Shown here: positions 46,033-55,965 of the stretch, piece by piece
Numbering within the stretch: position 1 is the stretch's first letter
Layout: every line of letters begins with the position of its first letter
From: Dipteris shenzhenensis
Taxonomy: Eukaryota; Polypodiophyta; Polypodiopsida; Gleicheniales
Length of the DNA: 64,000 nucleotides
NCBI GenBank assembly: GCA_047967505.1
Contig: CM106538.1
Strand: one strand, 5' to 3'
Notes under the pieces: generated by a model
Told to the model about the DNA's origin: nothing
Seen by the model: only the letters and a program-made list of their open reading frames with translations
Databases searched by the model: none
Made by a program: the position numbers and the translations under genes

Positions 46033-49000
46033 CTAGTCATGCTTTGCCTCGTCCATACCTTCTTTGATTAAGGCTTCCTTGCTTGATCCACTTGCATGTC
46101 CTTCACCCAAGATCAAGGGTGCCTTCCTCACTTTTAATTTCAAGGGAAGTGCTTCCACCTCTTTAGCCTTACCTTTTCCTGTGACGTGCTGTACTACTAC
46201 TTCTTGCTGCCGCGAGCCTTCCCATATGATGAGTGGAACCTCCTTGACTCTAGTTGACAATTGATCATCCTTATTCTTTGTGCGGATTTCTTCTTGGCGT
46301 AAGTCATCGGATGCAGAGCTTTCATCCTCATCATCACCTGAGCTAGAATCATCACCCTCAGATTCACTACCCTCGTCTTCGACATTTTTCTCACTACCCT
46401 CTTCTTTGACATTTTCCTCTTCAAAGAAGGTAGTGCAACTATAATATGTGTCAAAGAACTCAATTTGATGGGGGGTATCAATGACATTTACATTTCTACC
46501 TTGGTGTAGCAATTTCTCAGCAGCAAAACCCATTCGATACAATGCTACTTCCCACCCATCATTTAGTAAATTCTTTGTCATCTCTAGTATCACATCAGGA
46601 TCCATCAGCTTTCTATAATCCACCATTGCTGCATCAAGCTTAACCTTATTGTCCTCAAAGTAATGAAGCTCGAGAGTCCTTAAAGGAATTTTGATTAGAT
46701 TGCCACCACCCCTGGATAAGAAGCACATTAAGAAAGGCTGCAAGACTTGAATGGCAGTGCCTTCCAAGACAGTCATATGATTGCGTAGGATTATACCATG
46801 GTATACTTTTGAAAGTAAATACCCAAATGCAGATGTCAAACTCGCATACAAGGCATCCTTTTGTGATTTTGTCATGAACAGGATCAACATTGATCTTTTC
46901 TTATCTGCCATAGGACCTTCTACGATAAACCGCACAAGTTCAACTATTCGTGACACTGCAAGGTCTTGCAATTCATCTATGAAAAATACACATGGCTTCT
47001 CCCAAGCATGACCGCTCATTGTTATGAAATGCTCTGTATCAATGCCATTGATGTGTGTAAATTTTGTATCATTCTCTGATAGCAGGATATCATAGGAGAA
47101 GCTGAATGGAGAACCATCATCTAAACCACCAATTGCTCTACCTTGGGCAGTGGACTGCAAGGCCTTTTTCTTGATGTCCATATATTCTGTCTCAACAACC
47201 TTTGGCATTTTAGCTCTTAGATCCTTTGTTGGTGTGGCATCTGCATCCATTGAAGCCAACCACTTTCTAGCCCATGTCTTATCAAGGAGTTGACCTAGGC
47301 TAAGTGCTTTCTTCTTATCCACATCAATTGACTTGCCAGCTAACTCATCATCAGATTTCAATAAAAATAATAGTGCCGAGAGAGCAGCCTCACTTTGAAT
47401 CATTCGGGTGACCACTTCATCCAAGTTGCTATGCTTGCTCTTCTTTCCAAAGAAGCAGTCACCACTTAGGATCTTCTTGCATACTTCTTCTGTTATTGCA
47501 TCTGGAACAAACCTTAATGCTCTCCACCAAACAATAGACATTGGTTTCTTTATTTCTTTCCTCTGAGTTGCAGTGTGCTCTGGTGCCTCAAAGGATATCT
47601 TCCATGTTTCATATGCTTGGCAAACATCCACCATGCTCTGAAACACTGAGTCCTCGTGGAAGACAATGCAAGTAACATCCCTGTATCTTGCAACGGCAGT
47701 GTTTAAATCCTTTGCCTCAACCTTATTACTTGGTATGCCTTGCGTATTGCTTACAACACCTTTCAAGCATCTATAGAACCGAGTCCTCTTTGCCATGTAC
47801 TCAGATGTAGGTCTCCTGCCCTTCACTGTTTGTGGCTTTCCATAGCCCATCCATAACTCCCTTGCCTTTATCAAGATCTCAGAAAGAGAAGAGCCTTTTT
47901 TCAACCTAAATGGAGTAGAATTTAGCCTTTTTGATTCTAGAATGTACTTCGAGTCATCGTTAAATATGCATATATGACAAATGACCCGTTGAAACTTTTC
48001 CATCCACTCAATTTGTGGCAAGTTTCCGTTTCTTCCCTCATCAAGGGCGATCCTGCAAGCTTCACAAAAGTGTTGCCCATCAATGGGCTCAACCTGCATC
48101 TTTCCAAGAATCTATTCTTTGCCAGCATGTATCTCTTCTCGACGTCAGTCCCATATCGGCTTTGGTACAAAGCCTCTCCACGAACAAAGTCACTCCTTCT
48201 AAAGTTCTCAAAAGCATCAAGAAAGTCCATGCGCTTTTGAAATGTGACATCAGGCAATGTAGGATCATCTTCTTGAAGTCTCTTAAACGCCATAGGACGA
48301 AGAGTGATATTAGTGGCAATTGGAGTTCTTGTTTTCCTCGTATCTTCATACAATTTGCGTGCAAATGTCTTATCTAGCTTTCTTTGATTTGTGAACAACG
48401 AAGCTCGATCAATAAGCATTGTGGCCACGCTGAATTGTGAAAATTCCCAAATGTACCCCTCATCCTCTGGAGGATGTAAGTCTACCAATCTTATAGAAAA
48501 GTCTTCGAGACTTGTATCTTCTTCTTGCGGATCCTCCTATTCATCGCTATCCAATTTTTCACCTAGTTTTAAATAACCTGCACTTGAACGATCTGCATGT
48601 GGAGTAGGAGTTATTCTTGCTCTCTTTCTAGGAATAGCTGTAGAACTTGAATCTGCTCCACGATCACTCCTTCTTGTTCCTGTAGTTGCAGCAGTCGATG
48701 GTGTAGGTACAGTTGGAGATATTGTAGTTACTGCCGTAGATATTGTAGTTACTCTTACCGGAGTTACCGTAGTTATCGCCACAGATATTGGCGGTACAAC
48801 TTGAGGGTTACATGTTATAGATGGCGTACTTATTGCTGCACTTACTACTGCTGAAGGTACAACACCACCACTTGGAAATGCATCCCACATTTTCTTCAAT
48901 GCTTCTAAGGCACTAAGCAATTCTTGAGATCCCTCAATTGAATCTGGTAAGGGCTTCAAGAAGTGCTTGTGCGTAACTCGTAACTTGTAAACCACCTCGT

Positions 49001-49220
49001 CATTCTTTCCTTTGCACACAACTTCTATCAAATTGTTTTCTTTAATGTTGATGTTTGAGACCATGCCACCATTTCTTACTACCTCTGGAGAATATTTCAC
49101 ACTTGACACATTCTCTGTAGTGATCACCAAAAAATACTTTGATTTGTGCTCCATAAAATACCAAGCATGTTTAAGGTATTTGAAAGACACCTTGGAATCA
49201 AAACTGGAAGTCATAGTTTT
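46033..49220 (-). pseudogene. Unrecognised large protein gene of the giant element (about 1,060 codons)
   Basis: The likely start is 49214 (MTSSFDSK), six bases after a good intron acceptor (TGTTTTTCAG, ending 49221). The frame reads a globular N-terminal part (HAWYFMEHKSKYFLVITTEN), a Thr/Val/Pro-rich linker (48640-48860), then a long conserved-looking region. An in-frame TAG at 48537 (probably CAG before) and a one-base shift near 48110 break it. After the shift, CEAC and CHIC pairs (HFCEACRIALDEG, VICHICIFND) suggest a zinc-binding site. CVFFIDELQDLA followed by RSMLILFMTKSQKDALY resembles a strand-Asp-Glu nucleotide-binding or nuclease core. An acidic stretch (EEENVKEEGSEKNVEDEGSE) and basic tail close it. 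No family is recognised; it may be a transposition partner. Confidence 0.6.
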
Positions 49221-49229
49221 CTGAAAAAC

Positions 49230-49600
49230 AATCAAAAATAAAAAATGAGAATTACAATGATTTTCAAACTCAAAATATTAAATAAATTTCTAATTAAATA
49301 TTATTTTAAGTTTTATTTATTTTTAATTTTAAAAATAAATTAAATTAATTTATTTTTTTATCTTTTTTTAATTATTTTATTTTAATTTATTTTAATTAAT
49401 TCATTTATTTTTATATCTAAAATTTAATTTAATTTTTTAAAATTTTTTTAAGTTTTATTTATTTTAACTTTTTCTATTTTTTTAAAATAAATTAAGTTAA
49501 TTAATTTTTTTCGTCTTTTTTTTCCTTCTTTAAATTAAATTAATTTAATTTTTTTGTCTTTAAAAATAAAATAAAAATTTAAAGCCCTTTGGGAGCTTAG
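49230..49600. repeat. A/T-only low-complexity block
   Basis: Some 340 bp consist almost only of A and T (TTTAATTTATTTTAATTAAT-type runs), directly upstream of the minus gene's acceptor. It may act as a branch or pyrimidine-rich intron end or be simple decay. Confidence 0.8.
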
Positions 49601-49613
49601 GGCAGGGGAGGGA

Positions 49614-49654
49614 TTAACCCCAACCTGTTGCGTGCGTAATAGGTTGGGGGTTAA
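49614..49654. repeat. Palindrome with TTGCGTGCGTAA core
   Basis: TTAACCCCAACCTGTTGCG pairs with the inverted TGCGTAATAGGTTGGGGGTTAA around the centre with few mismatches. It is the first of the CAACCTGTTGC family of palindromes in this element. Confidence 0.8.
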
Positions 49655-50140
49655 CCCCCTCCTCTCCTCTCGCCTCCCCCATCCCGCCTCTTCCTTCCTC
49701 TTTCTTTGCCTCCTCCTCCCGTTTGCGCCCTCTCGTCGACCCCCTCCCCTCCCTCCCGTCTGCGCCCTCCCCGCCCTCTCACCTCCTTGCCTGCCTCCTC
49801 TCCCTCCTCCCTCCCGCCTCCCTGCCTACCTCCTCTCCTCCTCCCTCTCGCCTCCCCGCCTGCCTCCTCCCTCCCGACTGCCCTCTCCTCTCCCTCCTCC
49901 CTCCCCTCCCGTCCTCCTCACCGCTCCCCACCTTAAAAAAGAGGGAGAAGAGGGGGGAAAGCGGGAGGAGAGGGGAAGGGAGCGGAGGGAGGAAGGGAGG
50001 GGGCCGACGGGAGGGGAGGCGAGGAAGGGGGAGGGGGCGACGGGAGGGCAGGAGGAGAGGAGGGAGGGGGGGTTAATGGCCGGGGAAGGGAGAGGGGAAG
50101 CGGGGAAGGGAGGGCGGGAGGAGAGGAGGGAGGGGAGGTT

Positions 50141-50235
50141 TACCCCCACCTGTTGCGTGCACAACAAGTGGGTTGGGGGGTATTATTACCCCCACCCCAC
50201 CTGTTGCGTGCGCAACAGGGGGGGTTTAACCCTCC
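50141..50235. repeat. Two palindromes with TTGCGTGCRCAA cores
   Basis: ACCCCCACCTGTTGCGTGCA...CAAGTGGGTTGGGGGG at 50141-50180, and CACCTGTTGCGTGCGCAACAG at about 50198-50218. They mark the boundary between a purine and a pyrimidine block. Confidence 0.75.
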
Positions 50236-50293
50236 CCCTCCCTCCTCTCGTCCCGCCGCCCTCCCACCTCCCCTCCCGTTCCCTGCCTCGTCG

Positions 50294-50339
50294 CCCCCCC
50301 ACCCCACCTATTGCGCACGCAATAGGTGGGGTGGGGGGG
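50294..50339. repeat. Perfect palindrome, 22-bp arms
   Basis: The arm CCCCCCCACCCCACCTATTG plus CG at 50294-50315 is separated by two bases from its exact inverse (50318-50339). The core is TTGCGCACGCAA. It is strong cruciform potential in the middle of the pyrimidine-rich block. Confidence 0.9.
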
Positions 50340-51040
50340 GTATTATTGGGGGGGGGTTAACCCCCCTCCCTCCTCTCCCCGCGCCCTCCCACCTCCCCTC
50401 CCCCTTCCCCGCCTCCCCTCCCCCTTCCCCGCGCCTCCCCTCCCCCTTCCCCTTCCCCTCGCCCTCCCCGCCTCCCCTCCCCCTTCCCCGCCCTCCCGTC
50501 GGCCCCCTCCCCTTCCCCTTCCCCACCTCTCCCTCGCGTCGGCCCCCTCCCCTCCCGGCGGGGAGGGAGGGGCCGGCGAGGAGGGGGAGGGAGAGGAGGG
50601 GGAGGGAGAGGGAGGGGCCGGTGGGGAGGGGAATGGGGAGGGAGAGGAGGGAAAGGGAGGGGCCGGCGGGGAGGGGGAGGGGGAGGCGGGGAAGGGGAGG
50701 GGAAGGGAGAGCAGGGAGGAGAGGGGAAGGGGAAGGGGGAGGAGAGGGGAAGGGAGGGGGAGGGGAGGAGAGGAAGAGAGAGGAGGGAGGGGAGAAGCGG
50801 GAGGAGAGGGGAAGGGAGGGGGAGACAGGAAGCGGGAGAAGAAGGGGGAGGATAGGGGAAGGGAGGGGGAGGGGAGGGCAAGGGACAGGAGGGAGGAGAG
50901 GGGAAGGGAGAGGAGAGAGAAAGCGGGAGGAGAGGGGATGGTAAGCAGGAGGGGAGGGACGAGAGGGAGGGAGGGAGTACCTGGGTGGAGAGGTAGTGGA
51001 GCTCTAGGAAAATTGTGAGAGAGAATGAGGAGAAGTAGAG

Positions 51041-51126
51041 TTTTATAGGAAATGGATAGCTTTTAGGTCAAGTCAGCTTTTTTTAGTTTTTAAGGTTTTT
51101 TTAGTTCTTTTAGGTTCACTATAAGT
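51041..51126. promoter_or_regulatory. Candidate bidirectional promoter of the giant element
   Basis: A minus-strand TATA box (CTATAAAA, 51041-51048) and a plus-strand TATA box (TATAAGT, 51120-51126) lie back to back with about 70 bp of T-rich DNA between. Each is followed, in its own direction, by a C/T-rich stretch like a transcription start. The two genes would thus be co-expressed. Confidence 0.5.
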
Positions 51127-51479
51127 AGAACATTCTTCATTCTCTCTTTCATTCAAAGATCATTCTTTTACACTCCATGCTTCTCTCCTCTCATCAACCT
51201 GTTGCAAGATTCTCAAAAATTTTCAAAATGTTGCAAGAGGTGAGTTCATTTCTAACCTATTGCGTACGCAAGAACTTCTAAGAATCAAGTTTTTGTAAAT
51301 TTGAACTTTTTTTCAAATCCGATTCTTATCTCAAAAACTTGTGTGTACGCAACAACTTCAAAAAACCATTTTTGCATTAAATCTTTTTTCCCACAAATTT
51401 TCCTCTTTCCCTCAAACTCTCACAACCTATTTTCAGAAATTTCTCTCCTAGCCTATTGGGCACGCAACAATTTTTCAAA

Positions 51480-52110
51480 AAAAAAAATCTATTACAAATT
51501 TCTCTCTCAACCTCAAAACCACTCAAATCTCCCTACCTATTGCGGACACAACAACTTCAAAACAAAATTTAATCATAAATCTCTCCAAAAAACTCTCTAA
51601 CAAAAAAAAAACAATCTATTGCAAATTTCTCTCTCAACCTCAAAACCACTCAAACCCTACCTATTGCGTACGCAACAACTTCAAAACAAAATTTAATCAT
51701 AAATCTCTCCAAAAAACTCCTCAACAAAAAAAAACAATCTATTACAAATTTCTCTCTCAACCTCAAAACCACTCAAACCTCCCTACCTATTGCGTACGTA
51801 ACAACTTCAAAACAAAATTTAATCATAAATCTCTCCAAAAAACTCCTCAAAAAAGAAAACAATCTATTACAAATTTCTCTCTCAACCTCAAAACCACTCA
51901 AACCTCCCTACCTATTACGTACGCAACAACTTCAAAACAAAATTTAATCATAAATCTCTCCAAAAAACTCTTCTCACGACACTTTATTACAAATTTCTCT
52001 CTCAACCTCAAAACCACTCAAACCTCCCTACCTATTGTGTACGCAATAACTTCAAAACAAAATTTAATCATAAATCTTTCAAAAAACTCTTCTCATGACA
52101 CTTTATTAAT
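51480..52110. repeat. 124-bp satellite, five copies
   Basis: Units start at about 51487, 51614, 51737, 51862 and 51982 (ATCTATTACAAATTTCTCTC). Each carries CCTACCTATTGCGTACGCAA-type palindrome cores, TTCAAAACAAAATTTAATCA and CTCTCCAAAAAACTC. The unit core is the same palindrome family as the hairpins at 49.6-50.3 kb and 53.7-54.6 kb. Earlier single cores lie near 51254 and 51451. Confidence 0.9.
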
Positions 52111-52870
52111 ATAAGAAATCCATTTATAATATTTTTACTCCATAATATAATAAATTTTTATTAACTAATGTTAAAATATAATTTTACTGAAAATATATAT
52201 TATTAATCTATAAATTAATATAATTATTATATAAATATATTAATTAAAAAAATATAACTTGAAAGGGAAGTCTTCTAGCATATGTGCTTTATATAATACT
52301 TATTCTTAAAACAATGAGGAATTAGTAAATATATTGCTATTCTATACATTATTAACTTAAAAACTAATATAAATATAAATTAATTATTATATAAATTTAA
52401 ATAAATATATAAATTATTAATATTATACACTAATAACATTTAAAATTATGTAGATTATATACTAATAACCTTTCAATTTTAAAAAGTAGTCAATCAAAGA
52501 ATTGAATTAATTTAAAAAATAAGAAAATATTAAATTTTACACACTTACTTTTAGCATGTATGCTTTTCTTCCATGTGTATAATACTTCTTAGTTAGTCGA
52601 AGAATGAAAAATTAGATAATGTATTTGTAAGGTAGGTATTTAAAACCATAGGATCTAGAAGAGGTTTAGCATACTTACTTATCTTTGTTACTATGTGTAA
52701 TACTTTGCAAAAGCCTTAAACTTTGTTTAAGGCTTTGCACAAAACTACAGTATCATTGCATCCATATCATTTTTTTACTTTAGCAACCACCAGATATCCA
52801 TGGTATCCATTATATGGAATACATATTTCTTCTGAATATTTCTTATCACATACTTTTTCATTTCTTCTGG
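52111..52870. other. AT-rich intron DNA, nothing recognised
   Basis: This stretch is very AT-rich with repeated TTAATATAAATTAATTATTATATAAAT-like phrases (52200-52440). No gene or clear repeat unit is seen. It lies inside the proposed first intron of the plus gene. Confidence 0.5.
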
Positions 52871-53149
52871 TACACCATGCAGCATAAATGTAAGAAAATA
52901 TGAATCGGTGTGCTTTTAGCCTATGTACTTGTCCCTAATCAGTAGGATACTTTGACTAGGTAGACTTATAATTACTTAAAGTAAAGCCTTTACAAAGGAT
53001 CGTACCTTCTAATACACCATGCAGCATGAATGTAAGAAAATATGAATCGGTGTGCTTTTAGCCTATGTGCTTGTCCCTAATCAGTAGGATACTTTGACTA
53101 GGTAGACTTATACTTACTTAAAGTAAAGCCTTTGCAAAGGATCATACCT
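52871..53149. repeat. 142-bp tandem duplication
   Basis: The block TACACCATGCAGCATAAATG...GCAAAGGATCATACC occurs twice in direct tandem (offset 142), with over 95 percent identity, so the duplication is recent compared with the rest. Confidence 0.9.
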
Positions 53150-53227
53150 ATAAACAAAACACTTTGGAAAGCATATAACATATAGTCTATATATATCTAA
53201 ACTAAATACTTTGGAATGCATATTTTA

Positions 53228-53690
53228 TATAGTCTATATACCTTAAATCTTACACCCTAAATCTTAAATCCTAAAGTTTCCTAAATCTTAGGTTATACAA
53301 TCTAAGCTCTTAAACTTATATAATAGTTATAATCCCTAAACCCTAAACCTTAAACCCTAACCCCTATAACTTAAATTCTAAAACCTAATTTTCAATTCTA
53401 AACCCTAGATTCTAGACTCTAAGCTCATGATCTTATATACTAAACCCTAAACTCTAAAACCTAAAACCTAAATCCTAAATCCTAAACTCTAAAATAATAA
53501 TCATAAACCCTAAATGCTAAATCCTAAACCCTAAACCCTAGATTCTAAACCCTAAACCCTAAATCCTAAACCCTAAACCCTAAAAACATAATCATAAACC
53601 CGAAACCCTAAACACTAAATCTTAAATCCTAAGCCCTAAATCCTTAACCCTAAATACTAAACCCTAAACCCTAACCCTAAAATACAATCA
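53228..53690. repeat. Telomere-like array, C-rich strand (CCCTAAA type)
   Basis: Degenerate units CCCTAAA, TCCTAAA and ACCTAAA fill about 460 bp, densest at 53500-53690. They resemble interstitial telomere repeat but are too degenerate to be a functional telomere. The inverse array lies at 54663-54870. Confidence 0.88.
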
Positions 53691-53699
53691 AAATTTAAT

Positions 53700-54662
53700 G
53701 ATTTTTTTCAATTTGTGCACTAGGTTTGATATATCCCCCAAACTGTTGCAAGTGGAATAGGTTAATGGTACACTCAACCTATTGCAAAAATCAAGGAATT
53801 TTCTTGATTTGTGCAACAGGTTGGATATACCCCCCCAACCTGTTGCTTGAAACAGATTGGATATACCCCCCAACCTGTTGCTCGAGCAATAGGTTGGGGT
53901 CACCCCAACCGAGGCCTGTTGTTGGATATATCCCCCAACCTATTGCTATAGGTTGGGGGATATATCCAACAACAGGCCTCGGTTGGGGTGACCCCAACCT
54001 ATTGCTCGAGCAACAGGTTGGGGGGTATATCCAACCTGTTGCACAAGTCAAGAAAATGGGTATATCCAACCTGTTGCACAAGTCAAGAATTTTCTTGACT
54101 TGTGCAACAGGTTGGATATACCCCCCAACCTGTTGCTCGAGCAACAGGTTGGGGGTATATCCAACCTTGCACAAATCAAGAAACAGGTTGGATATATTCC
54201 CCAATTGTATATCAAATTGTTGCACAAATAAGAAAAATTCTTGATTTGTGCAACAAGTTGGATATATCCCCCAACCTGTTGCTCAAGCAATAGGTTGGGG
54301 GATATATCCAACCTGTTGCACAAATTAAAAAAATTCATTAAATTTTGGTTGTATTTTAGGGCAACCTGTTTCTTGATTTGTGCAAGGTTGTATATACCCC
54401 CAACCTGTTGCTCGAGCAACAGGTTGGATATACCCCCCAACCTGTTGCTCGAGCAACAGGTTGGGGGTATATCCAACCTTGCACAAATCAAGAAACAGGT
54501 TGGATATATTCCCCAATTGTATATCAAATTGTTGCACAAATAAGAAAAATTATTGATTCGTGCAACAAGTTGGATATATCCCCCAACCTGTTGCTCAAGC
54601 AACAGGTTGGGGGATATATCCAACCTGTTGCACAAATTAAAAAATTTCATTAAATTTTGGTT
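53700..54662. repeat. Nested palindrome array (CAACCTGTTGC family)
   Basis: Two inverted modules alternate: CCCCAACCTGTTGCTCGAGC with its inverse, and TATATCCAACCTGTTGCACA...AAGAA with its inverse. The main palindrome, 53851-54040, has about 93-bp arms around TATTGCTATA with only one or two mismatches; another, 54061-54120, has 30-bp arms with one mismatch. A 235-bp direct repeat (about 54125-54361 and 54437-54673, offset 312) ends the array. Apparent open frames reading QQVGGYIQPV and the like on both strands are products of the repeats. Confidence 0.92.
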
Positions 54663-54870
54663 GTATTTTAGGGTTAGGGTTTAGGGTTTAGGATTTAAGA
54701 TTTAGGATTTAGGATTTAGAGTTTAGGATTTAAGGTTTAGGATTTATTGTTTAGGAGTTTAGGATTTAGGGTTTAGGGTTTAGGAATTAAATGTTTAAAG
54801 TTTAGGATTTACGGTGATTAAGATGTTTTGGTATTAATTATTTAAAGTTTAGGATGTAGGGTTTAGGTTT
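54663..54870. repeat. Telomere-like array, G-rich strand (TTTAGGG type)
   Basis: TTAGGGTTTAGGGTTTAGGA-type units, becoming degenerate to the right. With 53228-53690 it forms the outer arms of an inverted repeat that encloses the palindrome array. The inner junction (GTATTTTAGGG against CCCTAAAATAC) is symmetrical. Confidence 0.88.
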
Positions 54871-55737
54871 AATGCCTTCTCTGCTAGTTTCGATATAGAA
54901 GTTATAAAGTAATAATAAGCTCAATGATTATTTATTATGTTCATTTTGAGTTGCTAATCTATTTTTGTACATAAAACAGGTATTCACCCTAACAGAGGGT
55001 ATGGATGTGGTGTTATATAAAAAGAATGAAGTGGTGGCTTTTGGACGAATTCATAGTCTTGATCCTATGAATGTGTGTCATTTCCAACGTTGTGGTGAGA
55101 GAAGATGTGTAGTAATAATCACCAACGTTGTAAATCCTGAAGTACATTTGAAATATCCACATGGAGACTTTGAAACATTGGGAGATAGCTTACAATGTGA
55201 CATATTTGATATGCAAGCACACAGAACACTCTAGGACCAAGACGAAATTGTTCCAAAGACATACTTTCAAGATATCAAGAAAACTTATTTTGAGGGGGAA
55301 AAAGTAGAGATGTTATCTTGCTCTGGAGAAGTTTTAGCAATTGGCAACTTTAAGGCCTATGCTCAGAGTTTTCTGTATAGTGGAGATAATTAAGTTGACT
55401 AGTGCAAGTGTCATTCAAAATGCAATGGATAGTACTTCACATTTAGACGTCCATAATACTACGTCTCGACTACAAGTTCATAATACTTGTAAATGGGGGT
55501 TAGCTTTCTTGAAATCAAGTTTGCCCAAGACAGTTTCCTTCAATGTCATGGAAGACACAGAGAAGACACAACAGAATATTATCAGAAGAAAAAGACTATA
55601 ACACAAATGGGATCCAAATTGATAAGAAGCTATAGTAGTAATCAAGAGTATCATAGTGGCATGCTCATAGGTATTGAGGACATTATAGTAACAGATGTTG
55701 ATGTAGAAAAGGTTTCTTGTGTTGCAAGTGACTCAAA

Positions 55738-55965
55738 TATACTCACTGGAATAGAAGACTTGTCTTGTTTTGCAAGTGACTTGAACAGGCTTACTGGTAT
55801 AGAAGACTTGTCATGTGTTGCAAGTGACTCGAACAGGCTCACTGGTATAGAAGACTTGTCCTGTGTTGCAAGTGACTCGAACAGGCTCACTGGTATAGAA
55901 GACTTGTCTTGTGTTGCAAGTGACTCAAACATGCTTACTGATATAGAAGACTTGTCTTGTGTTAA
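55738..55965 (+). repeat. 48-bp coding minisatellite
   Basis: The 16-residue unit LTGIEDLSCVASDSNR is repeated about five times in frame, with few changes, inside the DUF7869-like gene. The units are more alike than the surrounding gene is intact, so copy number changed recently. Confidence 0.92.

Larger units (their letters stand above)
49656..50975. repeat. Alternating polypyrimidine and polypurine blocks
   Basis: The plus strand is C/T-rich at 49656-49933, G/A-rich at 49940-50140, C/T-rich at 50225-50555 and G/A-rich at 50555-50970, made of CCCTCC/GGGAGG-type words. Neighbouring blocks can pair as long hairpins or form triplex DNA. Long open frames here (Pro/Ser or Gly/Glu/Arg-rich, both strands) follow from the composition and are not called as genes. 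Confidence 0.85.
49221..51015 (-). other. Predicted non-coding first exon and 1.76-kb leader intron of the minus gene
   Basis: On the minus strand a TATA box (51041-51048), a C/T-rich leader and a donor CCCAG/GTACTC at 50981/50980 precede an acceptor at 49221. This gives a short untranslated exon (50981-about 51015) and an intron of 1,760 bp that holds the purine/pyrimidine blocks. It is inferred from signals only. Confidence 0.45.

Noticed and set aside
49632-51018. Long Pro/Ser-rich and Gly/Glu/Arg-rich open frames on both strands
   Set aside because: They follow from CCCTCC/GGGAGG composition, overlap in several frames on both strands and show no domain. They lie in the proposed intron.
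51480-52110. CRISPR-like array
   Set aside because: Units are long, AT-rich, head-to-tail and without distinct spacers. The genome is a plant's, so this is a satellite.
53726-54653. Open frames reading QQVGGYIQPV and CNRLDISPNLLLEQQ repeats on both strands
   Set aside because: These are translations of palindromic repeats; the mirror-image frames on the two strands give the same peptide words.
53228-54870. A real chromosome end or telomere fusion
   Set aside because: The arrays are short and degenerate, point toward each other around a palindrome array, and lie inside a terminal-repeat-bounded element.
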